Under the pieces are notes generated by a model. The model did not search any database. It had not been told where the DNA came from and saw nothing but the letters and a program-made list of their open reading frames with translations. From a bacterium (lineage in GTDB: Bacteria; UBP14; UBA6098; B30-G16), in assembly GCA_027064665.1 (NCBI GenBank), contig JAMOPH010000176.1, positions 1 to 13,616 of the forward strand: a stretch of DNA of 13,616 nt. The letters are read 5' to 3'. Both the position numbers and the translations under genes were made by a program. Below, piece after piece: positions 1 through 6,723 of this stretch; position 1 is the stretch's first letter, and each line of letters starts with the position of its first letter.

Positions 1-1
1 G

Positions 2-559
2 TTTGAGCGGGGGAGTTTTTCCGGCACGGTCTCCACTCCGATGACTGCCTTTGCGCTTCACCTTTATGCTGTGGGGCTTTTCGCCTTCGGGGCAAACAAG
101 GTCCTTATGCAGGGATTCTATGCCCTCAAGGATACCCGCACACCGATGATGCTTTCTGCGGTGGTTGTCGTTATCAATATCATTTTCAATCTTTTGCTCA
201 TCGGTCCGCTCAAACACGGCGGGCTGGCTCTGGGAACATCGCTGGCATCAATTGTGCATACCTCTCTTCTGGTGTTCTTCCTGCGGAAACGGGGAGTGGT
301 GCAAATCGGCGAATATCTAAAATCTTTTGTCAGGATAGCGGTTGTCTCCGTCATCGTTGCGGCGCTGACAAAGGCAATATCCTTCGGCGTTGACAGAGTT
401 GTCCTGGGGTCGTCGTTCTGGGACCGCACGCTTCAACTTTTCATCCCCACGATTTTTTGGGCGATTTTTGTATTTGCCGCCGGCAAAGTCGTCGGAATTG
501 ATGAGATTAACCAGTTTTTGTCTTTACTAATTGACAAAATCAGACGGATTAAGGGATAG
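2..559 (+). CDS. murJ: Lipid II flippase MurJ (MviN), C-terminal part
   Basis: This is the 3' end of a MurJ/MviN gene; the reading frame is open from base 2 and the start lies outside the window. MurJ is an inner-membrane MOP-superfamily transporter that flips the peptidoglycan precursor lipid II to the periplasmic side. The visible 185 residues begin with FERGSFSG, the counterpart of the family's F-x-R-G-x-F motif, and continue with a conserved stretch around KVLMQGFYALKDTRTPM, typical of the region between late membrane helices of MurJ. About five hydrophobic helices follow, with short basic loops, and the protein ends in a basic tail (DKIRRIKG). The Met at base 41 is internal, not the start, because family homology extends upstream of it. 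The TAG stop abuts the ATG of the next gene, so the two are probably co-transcribed and translationally coupled. Confidence 0.93.
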   Translation, partial: FERGSFSGTVSTPMTAFALHLYAVGLFAFGANKVLMQGFYALKDTRTPMMLSAVVVVINIIFNLLLIGPLKHGGLALGTSLASIVHTSLLVFFLRKRGVVQIGEYLKSFVRIAVVSVIVAALTKAISFGVDRVVLGSSFWDRTLQLFIPTIFWAIFVFAAGKVVGIDEINQFLSLLIDKIRRIKG

Positions 560-1633
560 ATGCTTGTCGCTGTTATAAATTCTCATCACGGGAAAATTCC
601 CTTTGGCGGATGGCTGCGTGCAACCTTTGAGGCGGTGCGTTTCTGCGCCCGGAAGAACTGGCGGGTCGCCGCATCGGCGGGGATACACCAATGGGAGTTT
701 TTGCTCTATGCCGCCGCAACCTGCGGATGCCCCATAAAAGTGTGGGTCCCCGCCGATTTTGACGATTCTCTGAAGGCGCAACTTATCGCCGATTTTAATC
801 TGAATGTTGATGTCCAGTTTGAGCATATCCCCGGGCATCGGGGCAGAAAGGACTGGTGGCAGGCACGGGACAGGGCGATAGTATCCGCCGCCGATGTGAT
901 TATTCCGGTATCTGTGCGCCCCGGCGGGAATATGGAAGACCTTTTGGCGGAATTCCCCAACAAAATTTATGTTGACCGGTTCAGGGTTGAATTTGAAAAG
1001 TCCCGGTGGAAAATTCCGTCGCCGCCCGCCCCGGAGGAACTCAATCCGTTGCTGAAATCCAGAAAGTGGCACTATCTTACCCACTGGACACACACCTTCT
1101 ACTCAAACTGGTGCACGGAGAGTAAATATCAGTTTTATGAGTCGCTGCTTAATCAGGGGGACGAGTATTCCCACAGCGCCTTTAAGTCTTTGGTGAATAT
1201 GCTGGAGACCGGCAGAATCTGTGCGACTCCGAGGAAGGTGTATGGCGGCGAGAAAGTTCTGTCTTTTACGGCGCTGACGCCGGCGGAATCGCTGAAATTT
1301 ATGCGGTGGCGAAGCGGTCTTGTGCGCCGATACTGGGAACCCTACGGAATCGCTCTGGACAGGCAGACTTTGATTGAGTTGGGCGCTCAACCCGTCAGGT
1401 ATGTGAAGGCGAACGAAATCAGGGCGATTGAAGGAAAAGTCAGAAAGTTCTACCATCTCAGAAAGAGCCGAAGATACCGCTGGGTTGAGGAGTTGGAATG
1501 GCGCCTTTTTGAAGATCTCAAACTTGATTTGGTCCCGCTCGGAAAATTTTTCGTGATAACTCGAACTTCCGCCGAGGCTTGGCATATCGCACGGCGGTTT
1601 GGTGTGAGGGCAGTTGGAATGATAGAGAATTAA
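560..1633 (+). CDS. Uncharacterised two-domain protein: SLOG/DprA-like Rossmann domain plus DUF2971/AbiGi-like C-terminal domain
   Basis: I do not recognise a named family for this 357-residue protein. Residues 1-145 look like a Rossmann-type nucleotide-binding fold: a first strand VAVINS, a Gly-containing turn SAGIHQWE (39-46), a strand IKVWVP, then RDRAIVSAADVIIPVSVRPG (103-122). That last stretch resembles the DprA/SLOG signature in which R-N-R is followed by a helix, A/S-D, a hydrophobic strand and R-x-G. Residues 168-357 share a pattern with DUF2971/AbiGi-like proteins: an HYLTHWTH start, ETGRICATP, VLSFTAL, YGIALDR, GAQPVRYV, and W-x-E-E-x-E-W-R (308-315). No signal peptide or membrane segment is visible, so it is likely cytosolic. 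The start directly follows the murJ stop (TAGATG), which supports the start and coupling to murJ. Domain assignments are made by eye and the function is unknown; a signalling or defence role is only a hypothesis. Confidence 0.72.
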   Translation: MLVAVINSHHGKIPFGGWLRATFEAVRFCARKNWRVAASAGIHQWEFLLYAAATCGCPIKVWVPADFDDSLKAQLIADFNLNVDVQFEHIPGHRGRKDWWQARDRAIVSAADVIIPVSVRPGGNMEDLLAEFPNKIYVDRFRVEFEKSRWKIPSPPAPEELNPLLKSRKWHYLTHWTHTFYSNWCTESKYQFYESLLNQGDEYSHSAFKSLVNMLETGRICATPRKVYGGEKVLSFTALTPAESLKFMRWRSGLVRRYWEPYGIALDRQTLIELGAQPVRYVKANEIRAIEGKVRKFYHLRKSRRYRWVEELEWRLFEDLKLDLVPLGKFFVITRTSAEAWHIARRFGVRAVGMIEN

Positions 1634-1662
1634 AAATTTAAGCAAATGTTATAATAAAATTC

Positions 1663-1690
1663 TTGACAATTTGATGGACGTAAATAAACT
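1663..1690 (+). promoter_or_regulatory. Putative sigma70-type promoter for dksA-ftsH
   Basis: A perfect -35 hexamer TTGACA at 1663-1668 is followed after 16 bases by TAAACT at 1685-1690, a 4/6 match to TATAAT. It lies in the AT-rich 95-base gap upstream of the DksA-like gene, about 38 bases before the start codon. A perfect TATAAT occurs further upstream at 1650-1655 but has no convincing -35 partner. The rest of the gap (1634-1728) shows no terminator or other recognisable element. Confidence 0.5.
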
Positions 1691-1719
1691 GATTTGTTTT
1701 GAGAGAATCTAACATTTGC

Positions 1720-1727
1720 GGAGGGAG
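1720..1727 (+). promoter_or_regulatory. Ribosome binding site that fixes the dksA start
   Basis: The sequence GGAGGGAG ends one base before the ATG at 1729, with its GGAGG core four bases upstream. It selects this ATG over an in-frame TTG at 1699, which lies within the presumed promoter/leader region and has no Shine-Dalgarno sequence. Confidence 0.75.
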
Positions 1728-1728
1728 T

Positions 1729-2118
1729 ATGAGAAAAAGGGAACTGGAAAGGTTCAAAAAAATGCTCCTTGATATGAAGGCAGAGTTGGAGAAGGACTGG
1801 GAGCATTTTGAGGAGGAGAATCTGTCCAAGAGTTTGAGGGATCAGGTTGGGCAGGTGTCCTCGTTTACCACTCATCCGGCGGATATGGGGAGTGTCACAG
1901 ACGAGCAGGAGAGGGCGTTTTTGCTCGCCGGGCACGAAAAGGAGATTCTGAATGCGATTGAGAGGGCGCTCAAGCGAATAGAGGACGGAACTTACGGCAA
2001 ATGTGTTATGTGCGGTGCGCCCATATCTATAGAAAGATTGAAGGCAATCCCTTATGCCGAGTATTGCATAGAGTGTCAGGAAAAAATTGAAATGGAAGAA
2101 CTAATTGAGGAACGATAA
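1729..2118 (+). CDS. DksA/TraR-family C4 zinc-finger transcription regulator
   Basis: This 129-residue protein belongs to the DksA/TraR family, which inserts a coiled coil into the secondary channel of RNA polymerase and, in characterised members, works with ppGpp to tune rRNA and amino-acid promoters. Residues 1-85 are predicted to form the two-helix coiled coil, rich in Lys/Glu. Residues 92-116 carry a complete C-x2-C-x17-C-x2-C zinc finger (Cys92, 95, 113, 116). At the coiled-coil tip the residues are H49-P-A-D52-M-G54. Compared with E. coli DksA (DPVDRA, Asp71/Asp74/Ala76), the second Asp is kept, while the first Asp and the Ala are replaced. Activity may therefore differ from classical DksA, so I give no gene symbol. 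It is about 20 residues shorter than E. coli DksA. ftsH follows after 9 bases, implying one transcript. Confidence 0.9.
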   Translation: MRKRELERFKKMLLDMKAELEKDWEHFEEENLSKSLRDQVGQVSSFTTHPADMGSVTDEQERAFLLAGHEKEILNAIERALKRIEDGTYGKCVMCGAPISIERLKAIPYAEYCIECQEKIEMEELIEER

Positions 2119-2127
2119 TTTTCTGCT

Positions 2128-4113
2128 ATGAGCGATGATAAAAAGATTATACCCGGTCCCCCTAAGAGGAAAATAGGGGGGACGCTTATTATTTGGCTCG
2201 TTTTAATCGCAGCGGCGCTGCTTATAACTCAATATCTTTCTAATAACACCTCTGTGAGGGTTAAACTTTCTTATACCGAGTTCTTAAACGAGGTTAAGGC
2301 GGCAAGGATAGATAGTTGCCATTTCGCCGGGCGCAAAATCACCGGGACTTTTAAGGTCCCCTATCGTATCCCTCTGGGAAGCAAGGCGATAGAATACAGG
2401 GAATTTTCTCTGGTAATCCCCTTTGACGATCCGGAACTACCGAAATTTTTAGCCGAGCACGGCGTTAAAGTCTCATCGGAAAAGGAACACACCGGATTCT
2501 GGACGATTTTCCTCAACATCCTTCCGTGGCTTTTGATTCCGCTTTTGTATTTTATGTTCATCCGGCAACTGCAGGGACCCCAGAAAAGCATTTTCTCCTT
2601 CGGCAAAAGCCGCGCCCGACGATTTATGCCGGACAAACAGCGCGTTACCTTTGACGATGTGGCAGGATGCGAAGAAGCCAAGCGGGAACTTCAGGAGGTG
2701 GTGGAGTTCCTCAAAAATCCGGAGAAATTTTCCCGTCTTGGCGGGCGGATTCCCAAGGGAGTTCTGCTTTTGGGCGCCCCGGGAACGGGAAAAACCCTTC
2801 TTGCCCGGGCTGTCGCTGGAGAGGCTGGCGTGCCGTTCTTCTCAATCTCCGGCTCCGATTTCGTTGAGATGTTTGTGGGCGTTGGCGCCTCGCGGGTGAG
2901 GGACCTTTTCATTGAGGCTAAACAGAACTCCCCGTGCATAATTTTCATTGACGAGATTGACGCCGTCGGGCGGTATCGCGGTGCAGGTCTCGGCGGCGGA
3001 CACGACGAGCGCGAACAGACCCTCAATCAACTTTTGGTGGAGATGGACGGCTTTGACCCCAACGAGGGCATAATCGTTATGGCGGCGACCAACCGCCCCG
3101 ATGTCCTTGACCCGGCGCTTCTGCGCCCCGGAAGATTTGACCGCAGAATCGTGGTTGACCGCCCCGATATCAACGGCAGGCTTGAGATTCTTAAGGTCCA
3201 CACGCGCAACAAGCCCCTCGGTCCCGATGTGGACCTGAAAAAAATCGCCCAGAGCACGCCCGGGCTTGTCGGCGCCGACCTTGAAAATATCGTCAACGAG
3301 GCGGCGCTTCTGGCGGCGCGCAAAAACAAAGATTACATTGAGCAGGAGGACTTTGAAGAGGCGATGGAAAAAGTCCTTATGGGGCTTGAGCGCCGCAGTA
3401 TCAAAATTCCCGAGAGCGAGCGGAAAATTTCAGCCTATCACGAGGCGGGGCACGCGCTTGTGGGCAAGTTCACCCCCGAGGGTGACCCGGTCCATAAAGT
3501 CTCGATTATTCCCCGCGGAGTGGGAATCGGCGGGATGACATACTTCCTTCCGCAGGATGACCGCAGACTCTATACGAAATCGTATCTTCTCGCGATTCTG
3601 GCGCGGCTTTTGGGTGGGCGCGCCGCCGAAATTCTGGTGTTTGAGAATCCCTCAACTGGCGCCGGCAACGACCTTCAACGCGCCACTGAAATCGCACAGA
3701 GAATGGTCACCGAGTGGGGAATGAGCGAAAAGGTCGGTCCGGTCAATTTCGCCGATTCCACGCAGGAGGTCTTTCTGGGCAAAGAAATTGTCTCCCGTGC
3801 AAAAATCAGCGAGGAGACCGCAAAACTTATAGACAGCGAGGTCAGGCGGCTTGTTGAGGAGGCGCAACAGCGGGCACTGAACATTCTCCGCGAGCACATT
3901 GATGGGCTTCACAAACTCGCTCAGGCTCTTTTAGAGCGTGAGGTTATTGAGGGCGACGAAATTGACGAGATTATCGGTGAGAAGCCGGAAAAATCACCCG
4001 AAAAGCCGCAGGGTTCAGAGGGCACAGAGCCTGTTGCCGCCGCAGAGACCGAAAACACCGATGCCGTTGCAAAATCGGAAGATTCCGGCTCGCATCAAAA
4101 ATCCGGGGCGTGA
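2128..4113 (+). CDS. ftsH: ATP-dependent zinc metalloprotease FtsH
   Basis: FtsH is a hexameric inner-membrane AAA+ protease that degrades misassembled membrane proteins and selected regulators. The 661 residues show the full layout: a basic N-terminus, membrane helix 1 (about 18-37), a periplasmic domain (38-122), membrane helix 2 (about 124-146), then the AAA module. The latter has Walker A GAPGTGKT (216-223), the pore segment MFVGVGASR (248-256), Walker B IIFIDEID (271-278) and a second region of homology NRPDVLDPALLRPGRFDRR (322-340). The peptidase domain has the zinc motif HEAGH (438-442) and a probable third ligand, Asp515 in GAGNDLQRAT. The last 50 or so residues are a low-complexity tail rich in Glu, Lys, Pro and Ala. 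The start lacks a close Shine-Dalgarno sequence: GAGGAA lies about 15 bases upstream inside the dksA 3' end. Translation probably depends on coupling to dksA. Confidence 0.98.
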   Translation: MSDDKKIIPGPPKRKIGGTLIIWLVLIAAALLITQYLSNNTSVRVKLSYTEFLNEVKAARIDSCHFAGRKITGTFKVPYRIPLGSKAIEYREFSLVIPFDDPELPKFLAEHGVKVSSEKEHTGFWTIFLNILPWLLIPLLYFMFIRQLQGPQKSIFSFGKSRARRFMPDKQRVTFDDVAGCEEAKRELQEVVEFLKNPEKFSRLGGRIPKGVLLLGAPGTGKTLLARAVAGEAGVPFFSISGSDFVEMFVGVGASRVRDLFIEAKQNSPCIIFIDEIDAVGRYRGAGLGGGHDEREQTLNQLLVEMDGFDPNEGIIVMAATNRPDVLDPALLRPGRFDRRIVVDRPDINGRLEILKVHTRNKPLGPDVDLKKIAQSTPGLVGADLENIVNEAALLAARKNKDYIEQEDFEEAMEKVLMGLERRSIKIPESERKISAYHEAGHALVGKFTPEGDPVHKVSIIPRGVGIGGMTYFLPQDDRRLYTKSYLLAILARLLGGRAAEILVFENPSTGAGNDLQRATEIAQRMVTEWGMSEKVGPVNFADSTQEVFLGKEIVSRAKISEETAKLIDSEVRRLVEEAQQRALNILREHIDGLHKLAQALLEREVIEGDEIDEIIGEKPEKSPEKPQGSEGTEPVAAAETENTDAVAKSEDSGSHQKSGA

Positions 4114-4139
4114 ACCAAATTGCGCTGGCATCGGGAAAA

Positions 4140-4153
4140 GCACGCAGGCGTGC
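4140..4153. terminator. Weak hairpin in the ftsH / nucleotidyltransferase convergent gap
   Basis: GCACGC and GCGTGC face each other across two bases, realistically a 5-bp stem with a 4-base loop. It sits in the 85-base gap (4114-4198) where rightward ftsH and the leftward operon converge. There is no T-tract on either side, so termination by this element is doubtful. I see nothing else in the gap. Confidence 0.25.
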
Positions 4154-4198
4154 GAAATTATGTCCGTCCCCCCGTCAATTTGATTTGATATGCGGCAC

Positions 4199-5182
4199 CT
4201 ATTCCCATTCAAGTTCAACCTTTGAGGAGTTGCCGAGGTTGAGTTGATACGCTCTTCCGGAAAATTCCGCATCGTTGCCGATTATTGAGTTGTATAGTAT
4301 GCACTTTTTTATTATTGCGCCGTCGCCGACTATGCTGTCGGAAAGGATTGAGTATTCAATTTTCGCCCGCTCACCGATGGACACATACGGTCCGATTATT
4401 GAGTTTTTTACCTCTGCGCTGGCGGCGATGTGCACCGGCGGAATTATTATGTTCCCCTCAAGTTCGGTCAGGTTCCCGTTTTTGCAGAGAAGTTTGCGGT
4501 GAGTTTCCAGAAGAGTTTCCGGCTTCCCGCAGTCATACCATCCATCAATGACGATGCTCTCAAAGACCTCGCCGTCGGCAAGCATTTTCACCAGTGCATC
4601 GGTCAACTGAATCTCCCCACGGTTGGTTATCCTTTTCTCAACGATTTCCGAAAGTTTCTCCAGCAGTTTGTGTCCGTTGGTGAAATAATACAGCCCGGCG
4701 ATTACCCAGTGGCTTTTTGGGTAGTCCGGTTTTTCCACCATTGATATTATCCGCCTGCCGGAAAGTTCCACCACGCCGAACCGCCGGGGGTCCTCAACCC
4801 AGTGAATGCCGATTTTGTGCGTGTTTCCCTCGGCAAGTTTTTTCAGGTCAGCCTCAATAATCGTGTCCCCCAGAATTATCATAAACGGCTCGTCAAGGTT
4901 TATTTCCTGCAGGGCGAGGTATATGGCGTATCCCAGTCCCAAAAGTTCCTTCTGCCACACGAACTTGGTGGGCACAGAATAGTTGGATTTGACATACTCC
5001 TCAATTTTTTCGCCCAGATATCCCACCACAAGCACCAGTTCGTCCACGCCGTTTTCGAGAAGGTTGTCAATTATGTGTCCCAGAATAGGTTTTCCCGCCA
5101 GAGAGAGCAGTGGTTTTGGCGTCGTATGTGTGAACGGTCGCAGTCTTTCGCCCACGCCAGCGACCGGAATTATCGCCCTCAT
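4199..5182 (-). CDS. Sugar-1-phosphate nucleotidyltransferase (RmlA/GlmU-like) with left-handed beta-helix tail
   Basis: This enzyme should join a sugar-1-phosphate to an NTP to give an NDP-sugar, most likely NDP-glucose. The 327 residues start with the nucleotide-binding signature GVGERLRPFTHTTPK (9-23; G-x-G-x-R-L-x-P then P-K). Next come QKELLGLGYAI (77-87), the metal-binding LGDT (104-107, Asp106), EKP (150-152) and DGWYDCGKPETLL (213-225). Residues about 243-306 carry hexapeptide-repeat features (NIIIPPVHI, SIIGPYVSIG, SIVGDGAII, SIIGNDAEF), a left-handed beta-helix. This is the 'long' RmlA/GlmU-like layout, not classical GlgC, which has a different N-terminal motif. A strong GAGGAGG (5187-5193) precedes the ATG by four bases. 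The glgA stop is 15 bases upstream, so it is the last gene of the leftward operon and may supply the donor for GlgA. Base and sugar specificity cannot be read from the sequence. Confidence 0.88.
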   Translation of the reverse strand: MRAIIPVAGVGERLRPFTHTTPKPLLSLAGKPILGHIIDNLLENGVDELVLVVGYLGEKIEEYVKSNYSVPTKFVWQKELLGLGYAIYLALQEINLDEPFMIILGDTIIEADLKKLAEGNTHKIGIHWVEDPRRFGVVELSGRRIISMVEKPDYPKSHWVIAGLYYFTNGHKLLEKLSEIVEKRITNRGEIQLTDALVKMLADGEVFESIVIDGWYDCGKPETLLETHRKLLCKNGNLTELEGNIIIPPVHIAASAEVKNSIIGPYVSIGERAKIEYSILSDSIVGDGAIIKKCILYNSIIGNDAEFSGRAYQLNLGNSSKVELEWE

Positions 5183-5197
5183 ATTACCTCCTCACGA

Positions 5198-6694
5198 TTA
5201 CACCGCAGAGGTTCCGTATTTGAACTGGATTGCCTTGTCGTAGAGTTCAAGGTATTTTCTCGCCGAGCGCTCCCACGAAAAATCCTCCTTCATTCCCCGC
5301 AGCATAATTGAGCGCCAGCGCTCTTTGTCGGCGAACGCATTCAGCGCCCGCTGTATTGCGCCAAACAGCGCCTCGGGCTTGTATTCCTCAAACACAAATC
5401 CGTTGCCTTTTTCGGGGAACTGGTCGGCGTCAATTACCGTGTCGGCGAGCCCGCCGGTTTTCCTCACAATCGGCACCGTGCCATACAGCAGCGAATACAT
5501 CTGGTTCAGTCCGCACGGCTCAAACCGGGACGGCATCACAAACATATCGGCGCCCGCCTCAATTTTGTGCGCCAGCGGTCCGTTGAAGCCCGTGTAAACT
5601 CCCAACTTGCCCGGAAACTTTTTAGCCAGATCCGTAAAGAGTTTCTCATATTTCGGGTCGCCGGAACCCAAGACCACCATCTTGAGGTTTTCCTTCATCA
5701 AATCGGGCAGGATTTGAGCCACCAAGTCGTAGCCCTTCTGGTCAGCCATCCTGCCAATCATTCCAATCAGCGGCGTGTCAATGTCCTCGGGCAGGTTGAA
5801 CTGTCTGAGCACCACCACCTTCATTTTCCGCTTGCCCGAAAGGTCCTCGGCGCTGTAGTGATATTCAATATGCTGGTCCGTTGCCGGGTTCCACACCGTT
5901 GTGTCCACGCCGTTGAGGATGCCGAACAACTTGTGCGACACCGAGCGCAGAAGTCCGTCAAGTTTGTGCCCGTATTCCGGGGTCTGGATTTCCTTCGCAT
6001 AGGTCGGGCTGACCGTGTTGACCACATCGGCAAACAGTATCCCGATTTTGAGGAAATTTACCTTGCCGAAAAACTCAAAGGGACCGGTGGGATAGAAAAG
6101 TTCCTCGCCAAGCCCCATCTTATACAGGACATCCTTCTCAAAAATTCCTTGATAGGCGAGGTTGTGGATGGTCAGCACCGATGCCACCGGGCGCCATATC
6201 GGATGACGGCTGTGCGTCAGTTTGAGGTATGCCGGCAGAATTGATGTGTGGTGGTCGTTGGTGTGGATAATCTGTGGGGGGAATCCCAGCGCCGGTGCGG
6301 CATCAAGCACCGCCTTGGCGAAAAATACCAGCCGCTCATCCTGGTCGGGGAAATCCTTTTTGGTCTCCGGGTCAAAATATATCCCCATCCTGTCAAAATA
6401 CCGCTGACTTCTGACGAAATACACCGGGATATCCGTGCCGGGAAGATATGCCTGATACAGACTGAACCGCTCAACTATATCGCCCACCACCACGGGGATA
6501 TTTTTCACATCGGTGGGCTTTATGTTGAACTCGCCGCTTTTTCTCTGGATATCTCCGTAGTAGGGCATAATAATCCTGACATCAACGCCCAAGTTGTGAA
6601 GTGCCTTGGGCAGTGCTCCGGCGACATCGGCAAGCCCGCCAACCTTGGCAAAGGGATACACCTCCGCCGAGACAAATAGAACTTTTTTCACCAT
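5198..6694 (-). CDS. glgA: Glycogen synthase GlgA (GT5 family)
   Basis: GlgA transfers glucose from ADP-glucose (NDP-glucose in some lineages) to the non-reducing end of an alpha-1,4-glucan. The protein is 498 residues, close to the usual ~480. The first GT-B domain begins with KVLFVSAEVYPFAKVGGLAD, whose K-x-G-G-L (17-21) binds the nucleotide-sugar diphosphate. HNLAYQG (177-183) and NGVD (261-264) follow. The second domain contains IGRMADQKGYDL (313-324) and the donor-site segment SRFEPCGLNQMYSLLYG (389-405) with the conserved E-P-C-G-L. At 144-149 it reads HTNDHH where many homologues have D-W-H, a small deviation. RBS AAGGGGGA (6701-6708) lies six bases before the ATG. The gene lies between a lipoprotein gene (29-base gap) and the nucleotidyltransferase gene (15-base gap) on the same strand. 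Confidence 0.97.
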   Translation of the reverse strand: MVKKVLFVSAEVYPFAKVGGLADVAGALPKALHNLGVDVRIIMPYYGDIQRKSGEFNIKPTDVKNIPVVVGDIVERFSLYQAYLPGTDIPVYFVRSQRYFDRMGIYFDPETKKDFPDQDERLVFFAKAVLDAAPALGFPPQIIHTNDHHTSILPAYLKLTHSRHPIWRPVASVLTIHNLAYQGIFEKDVLYKMGLGEELFYPTGPFEFFGKVNFLKIGILFADVVNTVSPTYAKEIQTPEYGHKLDGLLRSVSHKLFGILNGVDTTVWNPATDQHIEYHYSAEDLSGKRKMKVVVLRQFNLPEDIDTPLIGMIGRMADQKGYDLVAQILPDLMKENLKMVVLGSGDPKYEKLFTDLAKKFPGKLGVYTGFNGPLAHKIEAGADMFVMPSRFEPCGLNQMYSLLYGTVPIVRKTGGLADTVIDADQFPEKGNGFVFEEYKPEALFGAIQRALNAFADKERWRSIMLRGMKEDFSWERSARKYLELYDKAIQFKYGTSAV

Positions 6695-6723
6695 CTCTGT
6701 TCCCCCTTCGGGTTGGAAAATTA

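Noticed and set aside
41..559. Met at base 41 as the start of a short membrane protein
   Set aside because: The frame stays open upstream to base 2 with MurJ-like residues (FERGSFSG), so this is the tail of a longer gene cut by the window edge.
527..1093. 188-codon open frame on the minus strand
   Set aside because: It is antisense to the murJ/unknown-gene region and its translation has no recognisable motif; the plus-strand frame is the better gene.
1650..1655. Perfect TATAAT as a separate promoter
   Set aside because: No -35 hexamer of reasonable quality is found 16-18 bases upstream; AT-rich sequence makes a chance match likely.
1699..1728. TTG at 1699 as the dksA start
   Set aside because: It has no ribosome binding site and falls in the promoter/leader region; the ATG at 1729 has a strong site just upstream.
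5567..6244. Long open frame of 225 codons on the plus strand
   Set aside because: It is antisense to glgA, whose protein is clearly recognisable; its translation shows no family features.
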